Part shown: positions 16,232-25,555 of the stretch, one piece after another
Layout: every line of letters begins with the position of its first letter
Position numbering within the stretch: position 1 is the first letter of the stretch
NCBI GenBank assembly: GCA_027307045.1
Contig: DAHUXR010000017.1
Span: 1 to 53,021 of the forward strand
Direction: 5' to 3'
Length of the DNA stretch: 53,021 bases
Source of the DNA: Acidobacteriaceae bacterium
GTDB taxonomy: Bacteria > Acidobacteriota > Terriglobia > Terriglobales > Acidobacteriaceae
Program-made: the position numbers and the translations under genes
The notes under the pieces: model-generated
Told to the model about the DNA's origin: nothing
Database searches by the model: none
The model's input: the letters and a program-made list of their open reading frames with translations, nothing else

Positions 16232-16741
16232 TCATCTTTGTGCGACAACGATTTTTGCCGTGATGATTGCCTGTCCGACGTGCCTCTGTGTGTGGTCGGC
16301 GACATGCACAAGCAATCCGCCTACCGATGTGGGCAATTGCTTTTTCCCGACATGGCGTTCCTCCTGCAGTTGCTGTTCTGAGAAAGCGCGGATTCGTTTA
16401 CCGCTCTTGGCGATTGCCACCACCAATTCTGCCATGAGTTCATTTCTGCTGCCGCGAGGCTCCATCTCGGCTTTCATGACTGAAACCTGCTCGGCGGAAA
16501 GCTGGTTGCCTTCCGCATAGGTGAGCAATCGATCCATGCTGCGCGCAATGTGGCGAAGATGAAATGCCACGGGAGCAATCCCGCCCGGACTGGCATGCAA
16601 CTCTTCGTCGCTCAGCCCGTCGCACCAGCGCTCCAGGTCCTCTCGCGCCAGCTCCAGCGCGTGCAACACGGCCCTCTGCACGGCCGGCAAGTCGTTCAGG
16701 GTCCCGCGCAACCATGGTTCAGGTAAATCGCTCTTTTGCAT
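16232..16741 (-). CDS. DinB-fold (YfiT/DinB) family protein
   Basis: A 169-residue four-helix DinB-fold protein. The metal-binding histidines are in place: H61 within 'AFHLRHIARSMDRLLTYAEG' and the pair in 'HVADHTQRHVGQ' near the C-terminus. Members act as metal-dependent thiol transferases (bacillithiol or mycothiol S-transferases) or hydrolases; many have no known substrate. The PIG-L protein at 3978 could in principle belong to bacillithiol metabolism, but no synthesis gene is here to support that. The ATG at 16741 has a GAGCGG just upstream. Confidence 0.82.
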   Translation of the reverse strand: MQKSDLPEPWLRGTLNDLPAVQRAVLHALELAREDLERWCDGLSDEELHASPGGIAPVAFHLRHIARSMDRLLTYAEGNQLSAEQVSVMKAEMEPRGSRNELMAELVVAIAKSGKRIRAFSEQQLQEERHVGKKQLPTSVGGLLVHVADHTQRHVGQAIITAKIVVAQR

Positions 16742-16860
16742 CCGCTCATTTCTCCCGTCATTTAATACGGTACAACAAAGTAGGGGAAGATACAGGATTT
16801 ACCGCTGAAATTGACTTCCCGGGATTCGGTGGCTAGGCTGTGCGTGGGTTTGGAGTAGGG

Positions 16861-17982
16861 ATGAGCGATCATGAAAAGCAATCCGGGGTTGCGGCAGTGG
16901 TGCTGGCCGCGGGAATGTCACGGCGCATGGGAACTCCTAAACAATTGTTGCGGATGGGAGACGAGACAATCCTGCAACGAACGCTCAGAAATGTGCGCGA
17001 TTCCAATGTTGGCGAAATTATTCTGGTACTCGGGCATGCAGCCGACGACGTGCGGAAGACGATTGCAAAAGAGGGCGTGGTCGTTGTGGTCAATTCGGAT
17101 TATCAGCAAGGCATGGGAACCTCACTGCGTACCGGCCTCGCGGCGGTGGACGCCGAGGCAGCGCTAATCGTTCTGGCAGACCAGCCCTGGATCAGTCCAG
17201 ATACGTTCAATCGTTTGATCGAGTGCCATCAGGAGCGCAAGCCACAAATTATCGTTCCTATATTCAGAGGTTTCCGAGGAAATCCAGTGCTGCTGGACCG
17301 TTCTGTCTTTGCAGAGGTGAAAGCGTTAAGAGGTGATGTCGGCTGCCGTGCGATTTTCGGCGACCACACTGAAGGCATTGTTAAATTACCGGTCGATGAT
17401 CCGGGTATTCTGCTCGATATCGACAGCCGAGATGATCTGGAAAGCATGAGCGGGGCTGCGGAGCGCGACGCATCGGAAAAGTCCAGCGAATCAGGGATTG
17501 CGGTCTTGGAATGCAGGGAAGCGATTATTCCAGGACTGCGGGAGTTGGTGCTGGTGGGGCGTGATGGGGTAGTGCAGGCAATGACAAAACTTGGACGATT
17601 GTTGAACTTCACTGTCACCGTTGTCGATCCATTCCTCCGGCTTACGGAATTGCCAGAAGCCGATCGCATACTGCACGCGCTGGATTTTTCATTACTGCCT
17701 CCGGCCAGTGAACGCTATTGCGTGGTCGCCAGCCGGGGACAGTTTGACGAAGAAGCCGTGCAGCAAGCGGTGCTTGCCGACTCTTCTTATATAGCGCTGC
17801 TGGCTAACAAGAAGCGGGCGCAGGAAGTGATTCGAAGCCTTGGCGCGCAATCGATTCCAGCAGCAAAACTGGCTGCCGTGCGCGCGCCAGCCGGACTGTC
17901 GATAGGAGCGGAGAGCCCGGAAGAGATTGCTCTGAGCATCATGGTGGAAATTGTTGCCACTCGCCGCAGCAGAGAAAGGTGA
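16861..17982 (+). CDS. MocA-type MPT cytidylyltransferase fused to XdhC C-terminal domain
   Basis: A 373-residue two-domain protein. Residues ~10-200 are a MobA/MocA nucleotidyltransferase: signature LAAGMSRRMGTPKQLL at 15-30 and the Mg-binding ADQPW at 106-110 (D107). MocA makes molybdopterin cytosine dinucleotide, the cofactor form used by CO dehydrogenase and xanthine-dehydrogenase-type enzymes. Residues ~230-370 match the Rossmann-like C-terminal half of XdhC ('VVASRGQFDEEA', 'VRAPAGLSIGAESPEEIALS'); the XdhC N-terminal half is missing. XdhC proteins sulfurate and insert the cofactor, so the fusion joins making it and handing it on. GGAG at 16852 sets the ATG at 16861. The cox operon starts 3.2 kb downstream. 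Confidence 0.88.
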   Translation: MSDHEKQSGVAAVVLAAGMSRRMGTPKQLLRMGDETILQRTLRNVRDSNVGEIILVLGHAADDVRKTIAKEGVVVVVNSDYQQGMGTSLRTGLAAVDAEAALIVLADQPWISPDTFNRLIECHQERKPQIIVPIFRGFRGNPVLLDRSVFAEVKALRGDVGCRAIFGDHTEGIVKLPVDDPGILLDIDSRDDLESMSGAAERDASEKSSESGIAVLECREAIIPGLRELVLVGRDGVVQAMTKLGRLLNFTVTVVDPFLRLTELPEADRILHALDFSLLPPASERYCVVASRGQFDEEAVQQAVLADSSYIALLANKKRAQEVIRSLGAQSIPAAKLAAVRAPAGLSIGAESPEEIALSIMVEIVATRRSRER

Positions 17983-17986
17983 CATC

Positions 17987-18724
17987 ATGAGAAATCCTTA
18001 CACACGAATATTGCTCTGCGTGTTCTGTTGCAGCACCTTTTCAACTATCGTGTTCGCGGTGCGGAAACACCCGTCCAAAGCGGATGACTGGCCGCTTGAG
18101 AATGCGTCCATTGGCGCGGTTGAAATCGCCGCAGGCACTTCCCGTCAGATGCAGGTCACGTATCCCACGCCGGATGGCCCGTCGTTTCCGCTAAAAGCAA
18201 GCGTCGCATGGTCCATGGAAACGCCAATGAAGGGCATTTCCATCGACAAGAGTGGAAAGTTAACGGTAGACGCAGATGTGCCGCATGGGACAACAGCGAC
18301 GCTTCTTGCCGATGTGGAGCACGGAAGAAAGAAGTTGTCGGGAAAAGTGTATGTCTACCATCCCGATGAGAACCCGCTCATTGGGACATGGCGTGTGGAT
18401 ACGCGCGTGGCTTGTGGCGAATCGCAGGAGATCAAGGCCGCGGCAGCAAGCCCGCTTAGCCTTCGCGGCTATAACTGGAATTTTGAAGCCAGCCAGCAGT
18501 TCTGGGTGGGGAGGGCACAGAGTATTGCGGCGCGAACCATGCTGGCCGGGAGCTATAAGCTCGATGTGAAATCGGCGAAGATTGAGCTTACGCCCACGTG
18601 GCCAAAGAAGCCGGTATCGAACTGGAATTATCTTTTTAAGGATGGAGGCAAGACGTTAATCCTGCGACCACTGGAACATCAGGACGATCTGGAAGCGGGA
18701 TGCGGTTATATTCTTGTGCGGTAG
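17987..18724 (+). CDS. Exported protein of unknown function
   Basis: A 245-residue protein with a signal peptide (MRNPYTRILLCVFCCSTFST, cleavage near FA-VRK) and a beta-rich mature part. Residues ~35-120 read like an immunoglobulin-like or BIG-type module ('GTSRQMQVTYPTPDG', 'GKLTVDADVPHGTTATLLA'); the second half ('LIGTWRVDTRVACGE...') resembles a small lipocalin-like barrel. The start lies 4 bp past the stop of the MocA-XdhC gene with AAAGGTG before it, so the two are co-transcribed. Why an exported protein shares an operon with a cofactor enzyme is unclear. It converges on xdhC, 9 bp away. Confidence 0.65.
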   Translation: MRNPYTRILLCVFCCSTFSTIVFAVRKHPSKADDWPLENASIGAVEIAAGTSRQMQVTYPTPDGPSFPLKASVAWSMETPMKGISIDKSGKLTVDADVPHGTTATLLADVEHGRKKLSGKVYVYHPDENPLIGTWRVDTRVACGESQEIKAAAASPLSLRGYNWNFEASQQFWVGRAQSIAARTMLAGSYKLDVKSAKIELTPTWPKKPVSNWNYLFKDGGKTLILRPLEHQDDLEAGCGYILVR

Positions 18725-18733
18725 AGTAAATCG

Positions 18734-19594
18734 TTATTCGGTTTTGCCGGCATCGCATTGGAGGATGACTTTATCGGAGGTCGCGGGCCTTTCAGTTGCT
18801 GCGTCAGGCGCAGCAGCAACTTTCTCCCTGAGCGCGCCCACGCTTCCTCCGCGACGTAATGCCACGATCTGGCTCATGATGCTTAACGCGATCTCTTCCG
18901 GGCCGGCAGCGCCAAGATCAAGCCCTGCTGGCGCCCAGACGCGCTCAACTTTTTCTGCCGAGACGCCTTCAGCCAGCAAATAATCCAGCACAAGGCGTGA
19001 GCGATGGGCGCTGGCGACGAGCGCGACATACGCGGCTTCACCATCCAGAGCGCGTTGCAGCCACAGATGATCGTTCTTGTGCAGCGTAGCGATTACGACG
19101 TACGTGCTGGGGCCGAAAGCGATTTCTGCGACATTGAAATCCTTATTAATAATGCGCTGCGCGTCAGGAAAATGTTCTTTCGCGGCAGAAGGATCATGGA
19201 CCGTCACAGCAAAGTTCATCATCTGCCCTAGCCGGGCCAGCGTTTCGGCAATGCGTCCATGTCCGGCGATGACGAGTTCCGGTTGCGGCAGCACGGGCTC
19301 AATGTATACGTCCATCATTCCTCCGCAGGGCATGCCCACGCCCAGGATTTCATCCTGCATGTCCAGGGTGATCAGCTGGGGTTTCTCTGAGCGCATGCAG
19401 CGCAGCGCTTCAGTGCGGACGGCGCTTTCCGCGCAGCCACCTCCTACCCAGCCCATCACGATACTTCCCTGCGAATCGATGAGGGCTTTGGAGCCGCGGC
19501 GAGCGGAGGACGATCCTTCCACGCGCACTACGGTAGCAATCGCAAATGGTTTGCGCTGGGCGGCAAGTTCCGCCGCTTTGGAATAGAGGTCCAT
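18734..19594 (-). CDS. XdhC family molybdenum cofactor maturation protein
   Basis: Binds the molybdenum cofactor, helps sulfurate it and delivers it to molybdenum hydroxylases. The 286-residue protein has both halves: the N-terminal XdhC/CoxI domain with 'GWVGGGCAESAV' and 'GMPCGGMMDVYIEP' (both cysteines kept), and the C-terminal Rossmann-like domain from ~105 ('PELVIAGHGRIAETLARLGQ', 'VWAPAGLDLGAAGPEEIALS'). An Ala-rich tail follows residue ~255. It is on the opposite strand from the rest of the block and diverges from the SpoIIE gene. Likely serves the CO dehydrogenase or another hydroxylase outside the window. Confidence 0.9.
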   Translation of the reverse strand: MDLYSKAAELAAQRKPFAIATVVRVEGSSSARRGSKALIDSQGSIVMGWVGGGCAESAVRTEALRCMRSEKPQLITLDMQDEILGVGMPCGGMMDVYIEPVLPQPELVIAGHGRIAETLARLGQMMNFAVTVHDPSAAKEHFPDAQRIINKDFNVAEIAFGPSTYVVIATLHKNDHLWLQRALDGEAAYVALVASAHRSRLVLDYLLAEGVSAEKVERVWAPAGLDLGAAGPEEIALSIMSQIVALRRGGSVGALREKVAAAPDAATERPATSDKVILQCDAGKTE

Positions 19595-19672
19595 GAGTAA
19601 GCCTATGATATGCCGCCCAAGGTACGCAGTTCAATTTATCTCGCGTAGGGATGAGCGTTTCGTTGTTTGTGT

Positions 19673-21097
19673 ATGATTGCGGCCATGGACCATGGCGTGC
19701 CGGTAGAGGTGATACAAGCGGATGCGGTGCGTCTGTTGCTGGGCGTGATTTTTGCCGCCAGCGGCGTGGTTGCATGTCTCTTGTGGCTTCCGCGGGCCAG
19801 GAGGCAGGCCTTCTCGCTGATTTATTTTGGCGTCGCCGCGTTCATGTATGGTGTCCGTCTGGCCGTGACTACAGCGACCGCGGCTGCTCTGGCGCCGCAC
19901 CACACAGGGCTCTTGCAGAGGCTTGACTGGGTCATCACCAGCTTTATCGGCTTGCCTTTCATTTTGTTTTCCGTGGAGACCGTAGCTCAGCAGTGGAAGA
20001 AGCAGGCGCGCTGGGTGGTGGCAGGGGTATTCGTGATCCAGTGCGTGTTGCTGGGCATGCGCTTGCTGGATGTGGAACGGAACCTGGCCAGCGCGGCGAA
20101 CAACGTGATGGTCCTGGCACTAATGCCGGTGCTGCTCTTCACGGTGTTTGTGCCGCGCAGGAAGGCGAACCGCGAACTCTGGATCGTGCGGGCAGGGTTT
20201 ATCGTTTTTGCTCTCTTCGCGGTATACACCAACGCTGCCGGGTTAGGCCTAATATCAGGCCAGCCCGGGTTTGAGTTTTTGGGCTTTGCCTTCCTCTTGT
20301 GCTGCCTAGGCTATGTCACGGTGAGTCAGACTGTCCGCAATGAGGAACGGCTGATTTCGATCAGCAAAGAACTGGAGATTGCCCGGCGCATCCAGTCCGG
20401 GCTGTTGCCGGACAGCGACGTTCATGTGCCGGAGCTGGAGATCGCGGCCCAATACGTGCCCGCTACTTCCGTCGCGGGAGACTTCTACGATTTTTTGATT
20501 AAGGACGGGCGCGAGCTGGGAGTGCTGGTTGCCGACGTGTCAGGGCATGGAATCGGCGCTGCGCTCTCGGCTTCCATGGTAAAGATCGCGATCCGCTCCC
20601 AGACCGGCCAGGCTGATCTTCCGGCAGAGGTGCTGACGGGACTCAATTCGATTCTCTATGGAAACATGCAGGGACAGTTCGTTACCGCAGGCTATCTCTT
20701 TCTGAACGTCGCGAAGCGAGAGCTGGCCTATGCCGGGGCCGGGCATCCACCGCTGCTGGTGTGGCGCGCGGAAGAGAAGCGAGTTGAATCGATTGAGAAA
20801 AACGGGCTTATGCTGGGCGCGTTTTCTGGGTGCCAGTATGAAACCGTCAAGTCCAGCTTCTCACCGGGCGATCGCTGCCTGCTCTACACCGACGGAATTT
20901 TAGAAGCGCCGAGCCCCACGGATGAAGAATTCGGCGCCGCGCGGCTCGAGGAGTTCATTACCCAACATGCGGGCCTGTCTGCCAGGGATTTTTGCGATAG
21001 CTTGCTCCAACGCGTGGCCGCGTGGTGCGCACGGCCGGACCGGCGCGAGCAACACGACGATTTGACGGTGGTGATGGTTGAGTTCAAAGCGCGATAA
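19673..21097 (+). CDS. Membrane-anchored SpoIIE/PP2C serine phosphatase
   Basis: A 474-residue protein. About seven hydrophobic segments fill residues ~15-220, forming a 7TM-like sensor. A short helix linker ('RNEERLISISKELEIARRIQ') joins it to a PP2C-type SpoIIE domain with 'YVPATSVAGDFYDF', 'ADVSGHGIGAALSASMVK' (metal Asp residues) and the late 'YTDGILEA...HDDLTVVMV'. Such enzymes dephosphorylate anti-sigma-factor antagonists. No anti-sigma or STAS partner is nearby. The start may be the ATG at 19673 or 19685; the ribosome site is weak. It lies 112 bp upstream of coxM in the same direction, so it may control the cox genes or just be next to them. Confidence 0.88.
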   Translation: MIAAMDHGVPVEVIQADAVRLLLGVIFAASGVVACLLWLPRARRQAFSLIYFGVAAFMYGVRLAVTTATAAALAPHHTGLLQRLDWVITSFIGLPFILFSVETVAQQWKKQARWVVAGVFVIQCVLLGMRLLDVERNLASAANNVMVLALMPVLLFTVFVPRRKANRELWIVRAGFIVFALFAVYTNAAGLGLISGQPGFEFLGFAFLLCCLGYVTVSQTVRNEERLISISKELEIARRIQSGLLPDSDVHVPELEIAAQYVPATSVAGDFYDFLIKDGRELGVLVADVSGHGIGAALSASMVKIAIRSQTGQADLPAEVLTGLNSILYGNMQGQFVTAGYLFLNVAKRELAYAGAGHPPLLVWRAEEKRVESIEKNGLMLGAFSGCQYETVKSSFSPGDRCLLYTDGILEAPSPTDEEFGAARLEEFITQHAGLSARDFCDSLLQRVAAWCARPDRREQHDDLTVVMVEFKAR

Positions 21098-21209
21098 AGG
21101 GTGCCAGGGGTTTTCTCCCGTGTGGCGCATGTGATATAAGGGACGCCTCCCCGAATAGCCGCGTTTGCTGTTCGCCGAAGCAATAGTTTGATGTTGAAAG
21201 AGGTGGACC

Positions 21210-22079
21210 ATGATACCGCCAGCTTTCGAATATCTCCGGCCCAAGACATTGCCTGAAGCCGTGGGCCTTCTGCAACAACACGGTGAAGACGCCAAGATCC
21301 TGAGCGGCGGCCAAAGCCTTATACCAATGATGAAGCTGCGCCTGGCGCGGCCCAGCCATTTGATCGATATCAATAGGATCGCCGGTCTTTCTTATATTAG
21401 AGAAGATGGCGGCTTTCTGAAGATTGGCGGGCTCACGCGTGAAGCTGAGTTGGAAGCGTCTGAGCTGATTCGGACTAAATATCCTCTCCTGCTCGATACG
21501 GCCAGAGTGATCGCCGACCCGCAGGTAAGAAATCTGGCGACGGTTGGCGGAAATCTTGCTCATGGCGATCCCGCGAACGATCATCCAGCCACGATGCTGG
21601 CCCTGGGCGCGCAGATTGTCGCGACGGGAGCGAAGGGCGAGAGAGTGATTGCAATCGACGACTTCTTTGTCTCGCTGTTTACCACATCACTTGACCACGG
21701 CGAGATCCTCACGGAGATTCGCATTCCCATTCCGCCGGCGAAGAGCGGTGGAGCTTACTTCAAGCTGGAACGCAAAGTCGGTGATTTTGCCACGGCAGCG
21801 GTTGCCGTGCAGCTTACGTTGGATGGCCCAGGCGCAGTGCAGAAGGTCGGCATAGGACTGACGAACGTGGGTGGAACGCCGATTCGGGCCAAGCGTGCTG
21901 AAGAAGCGCTTCGCGGCAAGAAGCTGGACGCAGCCACCATCGGCGCGGCGGCACAGGCGGCGGCCGATGCGGCGCAGCCGAGTTCTGATCTGCGTGGGCC
22001 GGCGGCCTACAAAACAGGTCTTATTAAAGAGCTGACCAAGCGTGCTCTGGCGCGCGCCGCTGAACGGGCGGGCAAGTAG
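21210..22079 (+). CDS. coxM: Aerobic CO dehydrogenase, FAD-binding medium subunit
   Basis: Carries FAD and passes electrons from the iron-sulfur subunit to a quinone or other acceptor. The 289-residue protein has the two FAD-binding loops of the family: '[17 protein letters not shown]' at about 31-47 and '[17 protein letters not shown]' near residue 110, plus the C-terminal CODH_C domain. Length matches CoxM (about 288). AGAGGTGG shortly before the ATG is a good ribosome site. It opens the seven-gene run coxM-S-L-G-D-E-F; the promoter probably lies in the 112 bp behind the phosphatase gene. Confidence 0.95.
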   Translation: MIPPAFEYLRPKTLPEAVGLLQQHGEDAKILSGGQSLIPMMKLRLARPSHLIDINRIAGLSYIREDGGFLKIGGLTREAELEASELIRTKYPLLLDTARVIADPQVRNLATVGGNLAHGDPANDHPATMLALGAQIVATGAKGERVIAIDDFFVSLFTTSLDHGEILTEIRIPIPPAKSGGAYFKLERKVGDFATAAVAVQLTLDGPGAVQKVGIGLTNVGGTPIRAKRAEEALRGKKLDAATIGAAAQAAADAAQPSSDLRGPAAYKTGLIKELTKRALARAAERAGK

Positions 22080-22104
22080 CAGCAGGCGGACGGAGGAAAT
22101 TCGG

Positions 22105-22590
22105 ATGGCGAAAAAAGAACTGATCAAGCTCAAGATCAACGGCAAGGAGCGCGAGGTTGCGGCTGAGCCCAGGCTGCTGCTGGTGCATTTTATCCGTGAG
22201 CAACTGGGGCTCACGGGAACGCACGTCGGCTGCGATACCAGCAACTGTGGCGCCTGCACTGTGCTACTGAATGGGAAAACAGTGAAATCGTGCACCATGT
22301 TTGCCGTCCAGGCGGATGGCGCGGAGATCATGACCGTGGAAGGGCTGCCGAGCAACGGCGCACTCCATCCTTTGCAGGAAGGATTTAAAGAAGAGCATGG
22401 CCTGCAATGCGGTTTCTGCACGCCGGGAATGCTGATTTCTTCTTACGCGCTGCTGAAGAAGAATCCGAACCCGACCGAGGCCGAGATACGCTGGGGAATT
22501 TCCGGCAATCTCTGCCGCTGCACCGGCTATCAAAACATAGTCAAGGCCGTACAGTTCGCCTCCAAGAAGATGGCGCAGGGAGGGAAGTGA
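22105..22590 (+). CDS. coxS: Aerobic CO dehydrogenase, [2Fe-2S] small subunit
   Basis: Electron-transfer subunit with two [2Fe-2S] clusters. All eight ligands are present in this 161-residue protein: C43, C48, C51 and C63 of the plant-ferredoxin-type N-terminal domain, and C102, C105, C137 and C139 of the helical C-terminal domain (QCGFC and LCRC). The ATG at 22105 follows CGGAGGAAA. It starts 25 bp after coxM stops, and its TGA shares a base with the coxL ATG (ATG at 22590), so translation is coupled. Confidence 0.96.
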   Translation: MAKKELIKLKINGKEREVAAEPRLLLVHFIREQLGLTGTHVGCDTSNCGACTVLLNGKTVKSCTMFAVQADGAEIMTVEGLPSNGALHPLQEGFKEEHGLQCGFCTPGMLISSYALLKKNPNPTEAEIRWGISGNLCRCTGYQNIVKAVQFASKKMAQGGK

Positions 22591-24941
22591 TGCACAAGAC
22601 AAGCGTAGAAATCAGCGGCATGGGCCACAGCATGAAGCGCAAAGAGGATTCGCGTTTTCTCCAGGGCCGGGGCAATTATGTGGACGACGTAAATCTACCC
22701 CACATGGTTTATGGCCACATGGTTCGCAGTCCGTACGCGCATGCGAAGTTGAAGAGCATCAATACCGAGGCCGCGAAAAAATTGCCCGGCGTGCTGGCCA
22801 TCATCACTGGTGAAGACCTGGCCAAAGCCAATCTGGCATGGATGCCGACGTTGTTTTTCGATAAGCAGATGGTGCTGGCCACCGGCAAAGTTTTGTTTCA
22901 GGCGCAGGAAGTGGCGTTTGTAGTGGCTGAAGACCGCTACACAGCAGCCGATGCCGCGGAACTGGTTGAAGTGGAGTATGAAGAGCTGCCGGTCCTTGTG
23001 GATCCGCACAAGGCGATGGACGCGGATGCTCCCATCCTGCGCGATGACCGCGAAGAGAAGAGCAATCACATTTTCCATTGGGAAGTGGGCGACAAGCAGG
23101 CGACGGACAAGGCCTTTACGGAATCGGCGGTCAATGCGAAAGTGCACGCGGTGTTTCAACGCTGCCATCCAGCGCCGCTTGAGACTTGCGGCTGCGTGGC
23201 GGATTACAACAATGCCACGGAGCGGCTGACGATCTATCTAACCTCGCAAGCGCCGCATGCGCATCGCACTTTGTTTTCGATTGTCGGTGGCATTCCCGAG
23301 CAGAATATTCGCGTTGTCTCTCCGGACATCGGTGGCGGCTTTGGCAACAAAGTGCCGATCTATCCCGGCTACGTTTGCGCTGTAGTGGCTTCACTCACGC
23401 TGGGCGTGCCGGTAAAGTGGATTGAGACACGCTCGGAGAATTTGCAGTCTACCGGCTTTGCTCGCGACTACCACATGACAGCGGAGCTGGCGGCCGACAA
23501 AACCGGCAAGATCAAAGCCATGCGGGTGAAAACTCTGGCCGATCATGGAGCTTTCAACGCCGCTGCACAGCCCACAAAATTTCCTGCGGGACTGTTCAGC
23601 GTCTGCACCGGTTCGTATGACTATCCGGCGGCGTTCTGCGAAGTGGATGGCGTTTACACCAATAAAGCGCCGGGCGGCATCGCTTACAGGTGCTCGTTCC
23701 GCATTACTGAGGCCGCGTACCTGATTGAACGCGCGGTGGACGTTCTGGCGCTCGACCTGAAAATGGATCCGGCGGAGCTACGTCGCAAGAATTATATTCA
23801 GCCTGCGCAGTTTCCCTACAAAACTCCTCTCGGCTGGACATATGACAGCGGCAAGTATGAAGGCGCGCTGGATAAAGCGCTGGGAATGGTCGGCTACAAA
23901 GAAATCCGCAAAGAGCAGGAAGAAAAGCGCAAGAAGGGCGAGCTGATGGGGATCGGTATCTCGAGCTTTACTGAAGCTGTTGGCGCCGGCCCGGCGCATA
24001 CGTTCGACATTGCCGGCATCAAGATGTTTGACAGCGCTGAGATTCGTATTCATCCCACGGGCAAAGCCATCTGCCGCATGGGAACCAAGAGCCAGGGCCA
24101 GGGACACGAGACAACGTACGCCCAGATTGTGGCGCAGGAACTTGGTATTCCGGCGAAAGACGTGATTATTGAAGAAGGCGATACGGACACCGCGCCTTAC
24201 GGCCTGGGCACGTACGCCAGCCGGAGCACGCCGACTTCAGGCGCAGCCACGGCCATTGCCGCCAGAAAGATCCGCGAGAAAGCCAAGAAGATTGCTGCGT
24301 TTCTGCTGGAGGCCAGTGAAGAGGACCTGGAATGGGAGCCGGGAAAATTCTTTGTGAAAGGCGCGCCCGGCAAAGCCAAGACGATCCAGGAAATTGCTTT
24401 TGCCGCTTATACCAACATTCCGCCGGGCCTGGAAGCAGGACTGGAAGCGGTGAACTACTACGATCCACCAAATCTTACGTTCCCATTCGGCACCTACATT
24501 TGCGTGGTCGATATCGACAAGGGAACAGGCGAGATCAAAGTGCGGCGGTTTATTGCCGTGGATGATTGCGGCAACGTGATCAATCCCATGATTGTGGAAG
24601 GACAGATACACGGCGGACTGACAGAAGGCCTGGCGATCGCGTTCATGCAGTTGATCGATTACGACGAGAACGGGAACGTTTCCGGCGGCAGCTTTATGGA
24701 TTATCTAATTCCGACCGCGGTGGAAACACCTCATTGGGAAACCGGGCTGACGTGCACACCGTCGCCACATCATCCTTTTGGCGCAAAAGGCGTGGGAGAG
24801 TCGCCGAACGTGGGCTCTCCGGCGGCATTCGTCAACGCCGTGGTGGACGCGCTCTCACATCTAGGAGTGAAGCACATTGATATGCCGATTACGCCGTGGA
24901 AGGTGTGGAACATCCTGAAGGAAAAGGGAATTACGGGCTAG
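22590..24941 (+). CDS. coxL: Form I aerobic CO dehydrogenase, molybdenum large subunit
   Basis: Oxidises CO to CO2 at a Mo-S-Cu centre. The 783-residue protein carries AYRCSFR at residues 365-371, the active-site loop that defines form I CoxL; C368 would hold the copper. Form II and other xanthine-oxidase-family enzymes have AYRGAGR there. Other family signatures fit: 'GGGFGNK' in the substrate domain, 'KSQGQGHETTYAQ' of the cofactor site, 'TAPYGLGTYASRSTPTSGAA', and the base-catalyst motif GVGES near the C-terminus. The ATG is set by the one-base overlap with coxS and the AGGGAGGGAAG before it. CO dehydrogenases normally sit on the inner face of the membrane without a signal peptide, and none is seen here. 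Confidence 0.95.
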   Translation: MHKTSVEISGMGHSMKRKEDSRFLQGRGNYVDDVNLPHMVYGHMVRSPYAHAKLKSINTEAAKKLPGVLAIITGEDLAKANLAWMPTLFFDKQMVLATGKVLFQAQEVAFVVAEDRYTAADAAELVEVEYEELPVLVDPHKAMDADAPILRDDREEKSNHIFHWEVGDKQATDKAFTESAVNAKVHAVFQRCHPAPLETCGCVADYNNATERLTIYLTSQAPHAHRTLFSIVGGIPEQNIRVVSPDIGGGFGNKVPIYPGYVCAVVASLTLGVPVKWIETRSENLQSTGFARDYHMTAELAADKTGKIKAMRVKTLADHGAFNAAAQPTKFPAGLFSVCTGSYDYPAAFCEVDGVYTNKAPGGIAYRCSFRITEAAYLIERAVDVLALDLKMDPAELRRKNYIQPAQFPYKTPLGWTYDSGKYEGALDKALGMVGYKEIRKEQEEKRKKGELMGIGISSFTEAVGAGPAHTFDIAGIKMFDSAEIRIHPTGKAICRMGTKSQGQGHETTYAQIVAQELGIPAKDVIIEEGDTDTAPYGLGTYASRSTPTSGAATAIAARKIREKAKKIAAFLLEASEEDLEWEPGKFFVKGAPGKAKTIQEIAFAAYTNIPPGLEAGLEAVNYYDPPNLTFPFGTYICVVDIDKGTGEIKVRRFIAVDDCGNVINPMIVEGQIHGGLTEGLAIAFMQLIDYDENGNVSGGSFMDYLIPTAVETPHWETGLTCTPSPHHPFGAKGVGESPNVGSPAAFVNAVVDALSHLGVKHIDMPITPWKVWNILKEKGITG

Positions 24942-24943
24942 CA

Positions 24944-25555
24944 ATGGCAGTAAAGATTGAAAAGACGTTCCGAGTGGATGAACCGGTAGAAAAAGTATGG
25001 GCCTTTTTGAAAGACCCGAAAAAAGTTGGCCTGTGCGTGCCCGGAGCGCAGATCACTGAGCAGATCGACGAACGAACATACAAGGGCGCAATCAAGGTCA
25101 AGGTTGGCCCGAGCGTTACCGACTACAAAGGCGAAGTCCAGATTGTGCGGCTGGATGAAGCGGCGCATGAGATAGAAATCCTGGGCAAAGGCCAGGACGT
25201 GCGCGGCAAGGGCAGCGCGTCCATGAAGATGACCGGTAAGCTGCGGGCCGTGGACGGCGGGACTGAAGTCATCAACATCTCTGAGCTGAACGTGGTGGGA
25301 ATTCTGGCCCAGATGGGCGGACGGGTGATCACGGAAGTTTCAAACATCATGTTTGATCAGTTTGTGAGCAACTTTAAAAAGCAACTGCAATCGCCAGACG
25401 CAGCAGGTAGGGAGGCTACTACTGCCGCAGCAAAACCGATCAGCGCTTTGGGCGTAGCGTTTTCAGCGTTAAAGGCGGCTGTGACCAGGCATTCAGGAAA
25501 CGAAGAAACCAAACCCGATCCTACGAAAACCCCAGGCGATCCCGGCGCCAAGTAA
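24944..25555 (+). CDS. coxG: CoxG-like SRPBCC protein, CO dehydrogenase membrane anchor
   Basis: A 203-residue protein. Residues 1-~150 are a CoxG/SRPBCC lipid-binding fold ('FRVDEPVEKVWAFLKDPKKV', 'CVPGAQITE', 'GKGQDVRGKGSASMKM'). A ~50-residue Ala/Thr/Lys/Pro-rich tail follows and may be the part that reaches other partners. CoxG is known to recruit CO dehydrogenase to the membrane and to carry quinone. It starts 2 bp after the coxL stop and ends directly on the coxD start. In the Oligotropha layout coxG follows coxF; here it directly follows coxL. Confidence 0.9.
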   Translation: MAVKIEKTFRVDEPVEKVWAFLKDPKKVGLCVPGAQITEQIDERTYKGAIKVKVGPSVTDYKGEVQIVRLDEAAHEIEILGKGQDVRGKGSASMKMTGKLRAVDGGTEVINISELNVVGILAQMGGRVITEVSNIMFDQFVSNFKKQLQSPDAAGREATTAAAKPISALGVAFSALKAAVTRHSGNEETKPDPTKTPGDPGAK

